Shown piece by piece: positions 1-10,381 of a stretch of DNA of 64,000 bases. The notes under the pieces are model-generated. The model saw only the letters and a program-made list of their open reading frames with translations. It was not told the DNA's origin and made no database searches. A program made the position numbers and the translations under genes. The DNA is from Echria macrotheca (Eukaryota; Ascomycota; Sordariomycetes; Sordariales; Schizotheciaceae). The first letter of the stretch is position 1; every line of letters starts with the position of its first letter. The stretch is from positions 930,001 to 994,000 of the forward strand of contig MU839830.1 of assembly GCA_030411725.1 (NCBI GenBank), read 5' to 3'.

Positions 1-1340
1 TTCATGAGCTGGCTCGTCTCTCGGCCAGCGGCCTCCCCAGAGTCGCGAGGGAAGATGGTACGTCTCTCGATGGCGACAAGTATATCAATGTCGCCATGGT
101 CAGCCTTAGCAGGGCCAGGGATGGGTGTTGCCACGTAGAGGAAGTGTTCGCGAAGAGCGCCGTGACAGTTATCGCGCACTTGTTGATAAACCGGGGTGGG
201 CATTCTCGGTGTGTACGGGGCATCGGGCCCCGTCCCAAAAGCTTGACCACCCATTGAAGATATTGTAGCTAGGGGCTTCTTAGGTAACTTTCTCGTTAGA
301 TAATTCGCTGGATGGAGTAATGGTATTTGCGCTACATCGGCAAGAGAGCTGTGCGCATCGTCGAAGTGAATGATGTGGCGCCGATGGGATAATAAATTGA
401 AGTAGCCACCCCTCGTTAAGGGCGGAAAGGAAACAAATTCAGATATTTTCCAGGATCCCGAAAGGGAGTGGGAGAGATCGTTGTGGGAATTCACCTTCCC
501 AGTCGGGGGATGCCAGAGGAAAGTACTGCTCTTCCTGCCCAGAACGATAAGAACAAGAGGGAGCTCCCACCGCCTTATGACCGAGGCTTTAGAGCGGGCC
601 AGAAATAATATCGCATTGAGCTGGTATTGTAGGTGCAAGCTATTGTCTGGCAACACTCCGAGGCGAAGATCCGATCAAACACCAAAGAAGGCAAACGGAT
701 GACGGGTCAGGAAGGAGGCAAGCACGCTCTGGGAATCAAGAGATGTGCATCCGCAACTACGGAATACCCGTGGCATTAGATGAAATGGAAAGAAGTATCA
801 ACAGAAGCCATTTCATCGCAACGACTTCAAGCTCCCGGGTTATATACTGGTATTTTCCGACTGCGTGGTGAGTGATGCTGTGAGGAGTTGGTCACGCCGA
901 TGACTGTTGTTAAAGGCTCAGAGCCTCGCTGTTAGCGGGGGATGATATTCCTGACCACGGATAATAGCGAAAGAATGACAGAACTGGTATTCTCACAGCA
1001 CTCGTATCCGTATACACTTGGAAGTCTTCATTCATTGAAATATATTCATTGGTTTTCCGCCACAGCAGTTTTTCCGATAATTCCTAGCTCCACCGATTGT
1101 GTTTACTAGTCTTGTGAGTGAGATGTGCTATCATGAAGAGCAGCAAATTCGGGATGCCACTAACTATGCCTCAGGCGCCTTACGGTGGGGCTGTCGCTGT
1201 CCGCTCCGCAATCCCGTTTGCGCACAGCCCGCACACTGCCAAGCGGAACCACCTCCGCGAGCATCTCATCAACAGCCAAGCTCTATCCAACAAGAAGCTC
1301 AGCACATACCTCACAACCCAGAGAAGCTATCGTCGCCACA
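1..1340. other. Left-edge region with no supported gene
   Basis: No recognisable gene here. A reading frame on the + strand is open from the window edge (base 3) to about 257 and could be the last exon of a gene lying to the left, but its translation matches no family I know, and an equally long frame is open on the - strand. The rest, up to the LSM6 start, is mixed-composition sequence that probably contains the LSM6 promoter and 5' leader. No tRNA-like fold or repeat was seen. Confidence 0.4.
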
Positions 1341-1703
1341 ATGGAAAATGGAAATACCTCACAAAGCGAGGGCAAGGACCCCTCAGGTTTCCTCGGTGAA
1401 ATCACTGGCAACCCAGTCATTGTCAAACTCAACTCAGGCGTCGTCTACAAGGGTACGTTTCCGGCCAATCTGACATGGTTCAGTCGCTCATTTGTGTGAA
1501 AGGAGAACTGCAATCGGTAGACGGCTACATGAACATTGCTCTGGAGAAGACCGAGGAGTACGTGAACGGGGTCAAGCGTCGGAGTTATGGCGATGCATTT
1601 GTCCGGGGCAACAATGGTCAGTCGAACGAACCGTTTGTTCACTTCTCTGCGACGCATTGCGACTAATATCCCAACAGTGATGTATATTTCTGCCGACTCA
1701 TGA
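1341..1703 (+). CDS. LSM6: U6 snRNA-associated Sm-like protein LSm6
   Basis: LSm6 is one subunit of the heptameric Lsm rings: Lsm2-8 binds the U6 snRNA 3' end in the nucleus, and Lsm1-7 promotes decapping and 5'-3' mRNA decay in the cytoplasm. Three exons, 1341-1452, 1503-1616 and 1678-1703, give about 83 aa. The Sm1 motif spans the first splice junction (GNPVIVKLNSGVVYK, then GELQSVDGYMNIALE). The hallmark EEYVNG follows. The Sm2 motif is completed only by splicing intron 2: RGNN joins VMYISA. Intron 1 is 50 nt (GTACGT donor, AAG acceptor). Intron 2 is 61 nt with a clear GACTAAT branch site. Length and both motifs fit the family. The short Ser/Gly-rich N-terminal tail is usual in filamentous fungi. 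The frame and the VMYIS ending make the model firm; only the intron 1 acceptor is slightly unusual. Confidence 0.93.
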
Positions 1704-2249
1704 GAACAACCCTCATGCATTGAGGTTGTAATCGGTATTGGCGAGGGAAGTTATGAAATTCGAGTTGGTCCTTTTCCAAAGCCCCAAGTGTGCAGGGTAT
1801 CGCCAGTGAAGCAATGTCAGTATCCTCGTGTCGTTTGCTATTTACGTCTCACCCGAATAGAGGACAAGGTGTACAGGCCCTGAACCATCTGTTGGCTCGG
1901 GTTCAAACTCATCAAGTCTTCAACTTTTCTTGTAGAAGACCTTGTGGAAACATATTACGAGAAAGGATTATCACCAGGTTTAAACACGCATCGAGGGACG
2001 TTGAAGCTGAGGCAAGTGACATGCATTGCTAATACTACGACTACCTCACTCTAAACTTCCACTGTCAGCTTTCAGGAGAGAATCGACTTCTGAAGAATGC
2101 CACAGCTCTTCATATCAATCTCAGCATGATCCCGCAGTTGATTCCTCCACATCGATGCCACCAATGTGCGCGATGCACTGCCAAACCAGTAATAAACATG
2201 ATACTAAAAACGCCTCACTAAAATGCTATTTTCGACTGGCAGAGGTCCT
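1704..2249. other. Tail-to-tail spacer between LSM6 and hsp30
   Basis: The + strand LSM6 and the - strand small heat shock gene converge on this 546-bp spacer. It should hold both 3' UTRs and poly(A) signals. I see no gene, repeat or RNA in it. Confidence 0.5.
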
Positions 2250-3038
2250 TTAGTTGTCTCCGAGGATGGGAATCCGGCGCGGCACGTTCCTCTTGGACTT
2301 GGGGACCACGATGTTCAGGACGCCATTGCTGAGTTTAGCAGAGACAGCATCTATATCGATGTGGCCCGGGAAGGTAAAGGTGCGCGAGAACTCGCCGATT
2401 GACCGCTCCGCGATCCACATCTTCTCTCGGGTCATCTCCTCTCGGAGTCCCCTGCGTGACTTCTCGGCCTGCCCCTGCTCGCCGGCGTGCTCGGTAACCT
2501 GAGTCTCGGTGCCGCGCTCCTTGGCTTGGTCGGCCGCCTCATCTTCGACGGTGGCCTTGTGCGAGGCGTGGCTCTCGCTCTTCTCGGTGATGGCTTTGCC
2601 GTTCGTCGAGGCCGGAGTGTTGCCCGACGTGTAGGAGCGCTCGATACGGCCGCGGACGACGATGGTCCGAGGCTCGGGGAATTCAATGTGGATGTTCTCG
2701 CGCTCGATACCGGGGAACTCGCCATGAAGCTCGTAGGAGCCCTCTAACTCGCGAACATCGAATCGAGGGTTGAAGGTGGGAGCCGGAGGAGTACGGCCCT
2801 GCCGACGACCGCCATCTGGGCCGGTCGATGTGCCTTGGAACCCGCGATTGTAGGTGTCAAAGTCGTCGAGGAAGCGGAATAGGCTAGTGAAGCTAGGGTC
2901 GGAGTCGCGGACGCCCCGATCGAAGAGCGAAGTCATTTTGGTTGGTGTAGTTGAAAGTGTTCGAGAGTGGTGATGATTGATGCGAATAGGTCGAAGTGTT
3001 CGAGTTAGAGCTCGTGTCAGAGGCTTGCTTGATCGCAT
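2250..3038 (-). CDS. hsp30: Small heat shock protein, Hsp20/alpha-crystallin (Hsp30 type)
   Basis: ATP-independent holdase chaperone that binds unfolding proteins under stress. The intronless frame has 262 codons. From the second Met (base 2936, residue 35) it starts MTSLFDRG and reads like Neurospora Hsp30: DPSFTSLFRFLDDFDTYNRG, then the alpha-crystallin strands FDVRELEGSYELHGEFPGI and IVVRGRIERSY. A charged loop of about 85 residues (Glu/Lys/Thr-rich), typical of Hsp30 proteins, comes next. The second half of the domain is FSRTFTFPGHIDIDAVSAKL with NGVLNIVVPK, and the protein ends RRIPILGDN. The upstream 34 codons are Arg/Ser/Thr-rich, without acidic residues, and end SRTLSTTPTK, so they resemble a mitochondrial presequence. 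The first AUG (3038) has a weak context (T at -3) and the second a strong one (A at -3). The conventional product is the 228-aa form starting at 2936; the longer form is inference. Confidence 0.9.
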   Translation of the reverse strand: MRSSKPLTRALTRTLRPIRINHHHSRTLSTTPTKMTSLFDRGVRDSDPSFTSLFRFLDDFDTYNRGFQGTSTGPDGGRRQGRTPPAPTFNPRFDVRELEGSYELHGEFPGIERENIHIEFPEPRTIVVRGRIERSYTSGNTPASTNGKAITEKSESHASHKATVEDEAADQAKERGTETQVTEHAGEQGQAEKSRRGLREEMTREKMWIAERSIGEFSRTFTFPGHIDIDAVSAKLSNGVLNIVVPKSKRNVPRRIPILGDN

Positions 3039-3124
3039 AAACTGGAGTTGCTTCAGTGGATTGTGTTGATTTGATCCTGATGAGGAACGAGAAACAGAGT
3101 CCAGTCTGAGTTGCTCAGGTCGGA

Positions 3125-3341
3125 TTTATACTCGGCGACGAGCAGGAACCCATTGCACAATCGAACATTCAAGCAAGCCCGAGATAGAAAGAAACAACAA
3201 CCGAGCATATTCTAGAATGCAAACGTGCTTTCCATGTGCCTGGTGACGATGCGGAAGCAGCAAACTATACTTGAGCCGGTGGTGGTGCGACTGCCCTGCG
3301 CGATGCAAGCAGGACCGACCCCTGAACCCTCTAGAAACTTC
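3125..3341 (-). promoter_or_regulatory. hsp30 promoter: TATA box and heat-shock elements
   Basis: On the - strand a TATAAA sits at 3130-3125, about 87 nt upstream of the first ATG and 189 nt upstream of the second. Further upstream are inverted GAA/TTC units of the HSF1 site: TTCTAGAA at 3210-3217 and CTCtaGAAacTTC at 3329-3341, three contiguous units with one mismatch. This order matches heat-shock promoters. With transcription starting about 30 nt below the TATA box, the ATG at 3038 would be in the mRNA and be its first AUG. Sites were found by eye; binding is inferred. Confidence 0.6.
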
Positions 3342-3939
3342 GACCTTTTGTGCTGTTCTTTCTTCCCACCAAACACCACACTGCACCAGCAGAATCCAAC
3401 CGAGACTTTCATTCACTCGACACATTCTGAGCATCTCTCGGAGACTCGGAACCGATTTGTCGTCTCCGTTACGGAGCAACAGTCGCACATCATGCCATCT
3501 TTCCAGCAAGGTTTTGATGGAGGTGTTGTGACGGCCTGCAGACCCGGATATTTCTAGCTCTTTCCTTAGGTAATCGAGGCACATGAGGACCCACAAGGCA
3601 GCACCTGTCGGCACTTGGGACAGCGCTACGTACTCACTGGCCCCGCATGGCACGATGACCTCAGTGGCTGACACCACGTTCTTCACTCTGGCAGCCTTGC
3701 CGTCCTCTACACGTACTCTACTTTTTTGCAATCCTCAGCCCCACGTGACTCACAGCGAGACAGGTGGTCTTGAAAGTGCATCTGCGTACACTACCGTGGA
3801 TAGTTACCAAGCAAACTGGCAAGGTAGATAAATACATGCTTTTCGTGCCATTTTAGAGCCGTCAAAGTTGGTACTGGTTACATCCAACGCACTCTGGCGC
3901 AGAAACGAATGGACGGGAAACTCAAGTAGAGAGCAAATA

Positions 3940-4066
3940 CTCGGTGCAAATATAACATCTCTAAAACTGGTGGAGTGCCTTCGTTCGGCAACCCGAACTC
4001 AGTGCAAAACATAAAGTCTCTAAATTTGCAGGCCGAACGAAGGCCTCACTTCGTTCGGCAAACCAA
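3940..4066. repeat. Imperfect direct repeat carrying a perfect hairpin
   Basis: Two diverged copies of a roughly 58-bp unit lie side by side: 3940-3997 begins CTCGGTGCAAATATAAC and 3998-4066 begins CTCAGTGCAAAACATAA. Both run through TCTCTAAA to TTCGTTCGGCAA. The second copy carries an extra inverted segment, GCCGAACGAAG at 4032-4042. This pairs perfectly (11 bp, 6-nt loop) with CTTCGTTCGGC at 4049-4059, and also with the copy at 3978-3989 (12 bp). The block lies 39-165 nt beyond the YTH stop codon, probably in its 3' UTR. Confidence 0.75.
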
Positions 4067-4104
4067 ACCCCGGTAAAGCCAAAATCTCTTCCAGACAGGA
4101 TAAA

Positions 4105-6204
4105 CTACCTCATGGGCTGGAAGGGAACAGGAACAGGGCCTCGAGGACCCGGTCCCATTCCCCCCGGAACGAGGCCTGGGACCAGGGCAGGACTCTGCGC
4201 CCTGTTGAACAGCCCTATCAACCTCCTCCCAACAGACGGCTCTAGTTCGGTGCCGTCCCGGGCAATTTTGACCTCTCTGTTGGAGTTCCACGGATTCCTC
4301 AAGCCCCGAGTTCGGTAAAAGGGGAGTCGGGCGGTCGAGAGCCACTCGAGTCGGAACGGCTTCCCCCAAGCCTTCGATTCGCCACCTTCCTGCCCACTCT
4401 TCACGCTGCCGGTATCACCGCTGACTGATTCGCCGGCAGATCCATCTTCCTCGATGTTGGCCCCGACAGCCTGGTCATCTCTCTCAGCTTCCCAGAATAT
4501 CGTCCCTCGTGCCGAGTCGTCAATGATACGGCCTTTTGGCGCAAACTCGGTGGCTTCTGTTGGAATTGCCTTTGGCAACTCAACGTCGGCCGCTGATTGT
4601 GCCTTTGGTGCGAACTCAATGGCCGCTTCCGGGTCCTCGTTGATCGGAGAGGTCATTCGAGCGTACCCAAAGTATTCGCCTGACTTGTTCGCAGAGAATA
4701 TGAGGTAAACATTGTCCGAATTCTGCAATAGGACATTCGCATTAGCGCCTCGCTGATCGTAACGGGTTCGGCAGTATATGGCCCACCTTGAAAGCATGAT
4801 TCAGTGTCTGCTCGTTGTGCGACTGTGTTGCCCAAATGCCTGTTCGCACACTCAGCTCGATGTCCTCCACGGTGAGGCTCTTGAGGATGAAGAAGCGGTC
4901 TTTTTGCAGCGCGCCGCCGTCCACAGGAGCAGCCCCCTTGGCTGGTTCTGTAGGACTTTGGATCGAGTTTGCGGCAGCGGCGTCCCTATCGCCCTCTCCA
5001 CCTTCAACAGTCCCGGATGGCTCCGTCGCCGTCTCCGCCTGTGGAGTCGATGCCGCCGGGCCGGTCGGGGCGGTAACTCCTGCCGGCCCTTCGACTGTGT
5101 TCTTTCGCAGTCGGCTCACCAGCCTAACAGTCAAGAACTTGGAGTCGTGAAGCTTTCTCTGGGCGGCCACGCTGGTCTGTTCGTCCCTGAAATTGGCGAA
5201 GGCGCAGTTACTCTTGGAGATGAGAAACAGCGACTCCAACCCTTCCGCCTCTTTACAAACGTGGTGCACCAGGTTCATCAAATCGGTCTGCGGTGGGAGA
5301 TTTCCTATCCAAATAGCATGGCCTGCACAGGTTGAGCATTAGAACTGACGTGGGTGACGGTCGGGCGGGAGAGACGTACCGCTCTGTCGCGGCTTTCGGG
5401 GAGGCCCGCGGACGATGCTCTGGCGGCTTTCGCTTAAAGCTAGACCACAGGTCAGCGATAACCCTCTTCTCCAAAGCATGACAGATAGCAAAAGGAACCT
5501 CAGCCACACTTACTCTTCCCAGTGCCATGCACCGGAGACGTGGAATCGAGAGCATAGTTGCCCAGAACAGGTTGATGCTGCCTTGAATCACCCGGCTGTG
5601 AGGCGGGGACGCCGTATTGTCCTACCATCAACTGGCCCGGGACGGGGGGCGTCTGACCGGCGAAATGGACCTGTTGCTGGTAGTAGAAAGGCGGGGCGGG
5701 ATGAGGCTGTTGGTTGACGACAACTGCGTTCGAATAGTAGGCCAGGTCAGGCCTAGATGGCAGGTTGGGCTGCGGTTGAGGAGAGAGCGGTTGTTGGTAG
5801 AAATGCGTGAGATTGGGATGCTGGTGCATGTAGTATTGCTGGCCGGGACCGGGAGCCATGGCGCCTTGCGCTGCGAACTGCGAGGCAGTGGATGGCATGG
5901 GCATCGCGTTGTATCGTGGCTGGCCCTGGCTGTAAGACCCCGGCCTGTAACCCGTCGGTGGAAGAGCGTTCGCCATAGGGGCCATGTCAAAGGGGGCGCC
6001 CCTAGACGTGCCATGTGTTTGCGCCATGTCTAGCTGCGCTGAGAAGGCATACTGCGGACCGGCTTGCTGAGGAAGATGTGACTGTGAGAACCCGGGAGAG
6101 ATATGGCCCGGCGCCACGGCTGGAGACGCTTGGAAAGCGCCGGTGACTGCGTCCTGCGGCGGGAACTCTGCTGAGGAACTAGTGTGAAGAGGCGTATCTC
6201 CCAT
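4105..6204 (-). CDS. RRM and YTH domain RNA-binding protein (m6A reader candidate)
   Basis: Probable reader of N6-methyladenosine in RNA. Four exons (6204-5514, 5439-5380, 5322-4787, 4722-4105) give 634 aa. Residues 1-250 are Pro/Gln/Tyr-rich and look disordered. An RRM follows at about 250-325, starting HAIWIGNLPPQTDLMN with an RNP1-like NCAFANF. The YTH domain begins near 392 with RFFILKSLTVEDIELSV. Cage tryptophans are visible at about W413 (GIWATQ) and W506 (IFWEAERDD). Further YTH blocks are DNVYLIFSANKSGEYFGYAR, RLEWLSTARLPFYR and NPWNSNREVKIARDG, closer to YTHDC1 than to YTHDF. About 90 low-complexity residues interrupt the domain between the fourth strand and the second cage Trp. An in-frame TGA 18 nt upstream of the ATG supports the start, unless a 5' exon exists. 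The junction RQSG-HAIWIGN fits fungal relatives. Function rests on family knowledge. Confidence 0.9.
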
Positions 6205-9002
6205 CGGATCTCTACGTCGTCACAATTCGGAAGGATGCCGTAGCCAAAACCAGGAACCGCCTTTATGCGTCGACTGCGGCAAGCCGAGACGTGCAGACCG
6301 AGTCCACCACGCGTTCGATACCGAGTGTAGGGCGCAAGTTGGGACAAAAACCGGACCTTCGCACTCATCAGTGATGCTGAACAGAGGAAGTCGAGAAGAA
6401 GGTGTGAAAGCCCTAGTGTACTGCTCAACTCGCGCCGAGAGGGGCCGTGGGGGGTGTGCCTGTGGACAAGGGATGGAAACAGAGCTCTTTGCCCTGAGGA
6501 GCCCTAGCCCTCTGAGATCTATCTGTTTTTTTTTTGGCCTCCTGTGTCTCCTGCCGTGGCTAGGCGTCCAATGTAATGCCAGGAACCAGCGCAATTGCAG
6601 GGGTGTGCTCCTCATTATTCTCCAGACTTGCCGCCTGGACTCGCCCCCTCCTGCGCGGCTCCCGTGGAGTAGTGTAGGATGACGTTCCCGGGAGATGCTT
6701 AGAGGCGAAGGGTGTGTCAACAAGTGCGGAGAAACCTTACTGTGTAAGAGTTGAGGGTTAACACCCGGTACCCAGTAGCGTACCGGTTGCCTAGACTGAT
6801 GAACTGCAGGCCCTTAACAAATTCTGTCTCTTCCGGGCAGGGTATCGGCACGCGAGAAGGCGAAACTTCGAGTCCCAGCCACGCGGCTCACACGGCACTG
6901 AGAGGTAACTAACTAACTAACTAGCTAGCCGAACAGAGGACAGAGAGCTGCGGGATCCAAGGGCCGGTGTATACTTACCCCGGACTCTGAGTGTGACTTC
7001 GAATCCAGGGATCCTCGGGGGAGCTCAGGGTTTTTGGCCACGGATCTGCGTGGCCAATTCCTGGTAGGGCCCGGCACCGGGATTCCTCTGTCGACCTTCG
7101 GGATCTCACTTGCCCAACTACAATTAGCCCCCTGGACGTATCTTCTGGACGTTCTGCACTATGTACCGATTTCCTGCTCAAGGACCAGAGCTAGCTTGTC
7201 CCGAATGCATCGAAAGTATCCGTCCTGGGATTACCGCGTCCGCCAGGGGCTTGGGCGACTGTGAACTATTGGTTCGTTTGCATACAGGCAGAGCCACCGA
7301 GATGTGCGGATTGGAGTTGAAACCAGCTCTGAGGGACCCGCTCGAGAACAGAAGGGGCCAAGTGCGCGGGTGATGATATGCCGTTGTATGCCCGCGCCGG
7401 GGAGCAGGAGCAGGGGCCGAAGATAGACTGGTACTTGGTGTGGCTCTTGGAGGACAGTACCATGCCATATCTGCTTTCGATTCAACAAGCCGAGGAAGCT
7501 GCTCGAAGATGGAGCCAGGGGGTGGATAGGTGTCGATGCAGAGGACATCGGGGGCAAAACCTCGAGGAACCAGGGCCAATGGGGTCGCAGAGGAACAGGC
7601 CGTCATTGGGAACCCGGGGATGGATGTCCAACATTCTTTCCATCGCCACCGAATACTCTATTAACTGCGGCCCACAACGTCCCAAACTTGGTCTCGCCGC
7701 TGAAGATCGACAATGCCCATGCTGCCGTCTGTTAGGCCAATTGGCCTTCCGGAGCCCGCTCACACTCCGCCCGAGGTGCGGGAATGGGAGCCCAAGACAC
7801 ACAGTTCGCTGAGAGACCTCATGAATAGTTTGCTGTCAATTCTTGGGGGAATGCAGCCACGCGGACGTCTAGACCCAAGCTGATGCTGCCGTTATCTCTC
7901 TGCATTGCATTGTGATGCTTGTCGCCTCCATGGTTGGTGGAATAGAAATAAAGAGAGCACTGGACTCTGCTCTCCCCCAAGACGCCAGCTGAGGGCCTGG
8001 ATGCATCCAGACCACGGATATTCTTCCATTCGGGCATGATGTGCAGAACTAGCCCCCGGATACCGCGTGCAAGCTGCCAACGCCTTCCCCTTGTAGGCTG
8101 TCCCTCGCATAAAGTCGTTCAGGTAGTCGTTGGAGCGATTCTTGTTGGGGATGGGTGGCCAGGAATGTTCTCCTTTTTCAGTTTGCATTGGCAGACCCTG
8201 GAACGTCATCACGGCAAGCAGACGCTCCCCTATCACCCCCAAAAGGGAACGGCAGCCCTCGTGCGCAATTGCTGAGGTTCGGGTGGTCTGCTAGAGGAGG
8301 CTCTGGGTTATTGCTGGCGACGCTCGCCGATGATGTCACCGTGGTGAGCGGGAGGGGATACAATCAAGCTGTTGTGGCTCATCCGAAGCCAGTGCGGCAT
8401 TGGCAGGCCGTGGGGTTGCCTCTTCGAGGGTGACGGACACATACCAAGGTTGACAAAAGCCGGGTTGCTAGCGGGCTCCTTCCGTATTCGACACGAAAAG
8501 CAAAAGCCTGGCAAAACGACACAGAACACCATGACGCCACAGCTCCAGGCGTGCCAGGGTAGCACGTTGCGCACCGATGCCCCTGTTCTGGCGTCCGGGA
8601 TGCGCATCCGGATCCTAATTTCCCCGTCGCAGAGGCGGAGCTTTTCTTCCGGACAGAGAGCATGGAAATTCATTGAAACATCCAAAAGCCGATAAACTAC
8701 ACTTACAGCCTTGCAAGTTGCATCTGACTCTATGAAGACTATTTTTGCTATCAAGTACAAACTCCCGGTAGGCCTCGCGTCGTTTTCTTATCGGGTTTGA
8801 TTGAGCCAGCCACGCCCACCAAGTCTCAACTTTAAACTAGGAACGAAGACCTCCAATTCGTTGTCCGCTGTGCATGGCATCGCCAAAATAGCTGTGGGTA
8901 TTTCGCAGCGACATACATCAGAGAGGACGAATATGCCGCTGTGAGAAAATACCGGTTACTATTCTCTAACTCGGTCTAATGTACACAGATGCATCGCTTG
9001 GC
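6205..9002. other. 2.8-kb gene-free stretch upstream of the YTH gene
   Basis: Between the PRE7 stop and the YTH start, both on the - strand, I find no supported gene. All open frames are short (up to 167 codons), overlap on both strands and carry no recognisable domain. The region probably holds the YTH promoter and perhaps a long 5' leader or a non-coding transcript. A TAAC microsatellite lies at 6906-6929, and a T9 run near 6525. Confidence 0.4.
6906..6929. repeat. TAAC/TAGC tetranucleotide repeat
   Basis: Four TAAC units (6906-6921) are followed directly by two TAGC units (6922-6929). This is a simple microsatellite in non-coding sequence. Confidence 0.9.
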
Positions 9003-9862
9003 TCAGTCCTTCTTCAAAGGCAAAATAACCTCCTGGATACCCTCTCGCGTGATAATCATCATCTGCAGCCCATCGCCAACCTCGATATGACGCTCCACTG
9101 CGCCGTCAAACGCGTCCTTGACCAGAGTCTCAACCTCATTCCGCGTCAGAGGGCGTCGTTCACGTTCCTGGAGAGCGTGACCCTCGCCACTGCCAGGGAT
9201 GAACTGGTTCTTGAAGTTGACTTGGTTATCCAGGAAAGGCATGATAAGGCTAGCAGCTGCACCACCTGCGCGACACTGCTCCCTCTCGTAGCTCCCCACC
9301 GGATCGTATGAGTATACCGCGCCCTTGCCCTCCTCGTCAAGTCCGCCGAGAATAGCGTATGCGTAGTAGGGGAAAAAGCGCTTCTGGTAGAGGATCGTCG
9401 AAAGTCGCTGCGCGCACGCCTTGACGCTCATCGGCTTGCCGTGGCGGTAGTGATACATCTTGCAAATGGCGTCGAGGCGTTCTTTCAGTGCCTCGCCGTC
9501 AGCCGTGAAACCGACAACCGAGAGGGCGATGGTTGCGTCGGACTGATCTGCCGTGGTGCCGCCGATTTTGAAGACTTTGGGGTGGAATCGGGAGTTGATG
9601 CTGTAGCCTGAGGTCAAACGAGTATCGCCCGCCATGATTGTGAAGTCGGCACCGGCAATGGCAAGTGTAGAGCCGCCGTTATCGGTATAGCTGCAGCATA
9701 TCGTATCAGTATTTGCGACGCCAGATTTCTGGGCGGCTGCAACAGAACGTACGGGTCGAACCGATGTTCTCTGGCTCCATCAGGTGCCTGGGCTCTGGGT
9801 GCGTCGCTGAACGAGTAGTTGGGCCCGTTCATCAGCGGGTTCTGGCTGAACATGGCAGCCAT
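9003..9862 (-). CDS. PRE7: 20S proteasome subunit beta-6
   Basis: A structural, non-catalytic beta subunit of the 20S proteasome core. Exons 9862-9753 and 9690-9003 flank a 62-nt intron (GTACGT donor, CTGCAG acceptor) and give 265 aa. Splicing joins HRFDP to YTDNGGSTLAIAGADF, as in yeast Pre7. Later landmarks are MAGDTRLTSGYSINSRFHPK, KRFFPYYAYAILGGLDE, KGAVYSYDPVGSYEREQCRA, GGAAASLIMPFLDNQVNFKN and ERHIEVGDGLQMMIITREG, all diagnostic of beta-6. The N-terminal threonine nucleophile of active beta subunits is not expected here and not seen. The ATG at 9862 has A at -3. The frame stays open about 50 codons further upstream, but nothing conserved is there. The gene is head-to-head with STT4. Confidence is very high. 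Confidence 0.96.
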
Positions 9863-10381
9863 GATGATCCAACGGTCGTGTATAGCTGAAGGTTTGGCGA
9901 TGTATTCTGTCAATGGGCGACGAGATGGCGGGTGCTTTGCGCGGGCGACAGGAGTTTGTGGAAGCTCAAGGCTGAGGACGTTCAGAGGCGCGTCAACTGC
10001 AGCCTGCTGTGTCAAAGCTCGGGAAGCTCCAGAGGACGCGGGAGCTATGGGATGACTAAGCCAAATGACAGGGGTCCGGCGGCAGAGATACTGCCGCTAA
10101 GGTTGTCAAGACTGTCAAAGTCGCGACCAAGACTCGAGTTCAAAAAAGTTGGGGAACAACCAACGGGTGCCCGAACTCTTCACGACACATCCGAAGATCC
10201 CTCCGTTTCGTGCAAGCAATAGGGCCAGGAATTGGAGATCCAGGGTATCCAGGGTGCTCAGATATGATCCTCTGCAGCCACTCGTTCACGCTCAGAATCA
10301 TCGGCATCCCGACCGCCTGAGCTTGACAGCACTCCATTCCTCGCGACAAGTCGCTGCGCGCGAGACCTCACCACCTTCACC
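9863..10381. promoter_or_regulatory. Divergent PRE7/STT4 promoter region
   Basis: This 519-bp interval separates the two divergent start codons and must hold both core promoters. I did not find a convincing proteasome-associated control element (GGTGGCAAA type) or a clear TATA box. Confidence 0.45.

Larger units (their letters stand above)
3039..4104. other. hsp30 promoter and YTH-gene 3' region
   Basis: Both flanking genes lie on the - strand, so this 1.07-kb stretch holds the hsp30 promoter (about 3039-3400) and the 3' end of the YTH gene (about 3900-4104). The promoter sites and the duplicated hairpin are listed separately. A 201-codon - strand frame at 3126-3731 has no recognisable domain and overlaps the promoter, so I do not call it. 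Confidence 0.5.

Noticed and set aside
3126..3731. 201-codon frame on the - strand upstream of hsp30
   Set aside because: It covers the TATA box and heat-shock elements and has no family resemblance.
6850..7020. tRNA-like TTCGAGTCC and TTCGAATCC sequences
   Set aside because: They resemble T-loops, but no matching acceptor, D or anticodon stems can be formed around them.
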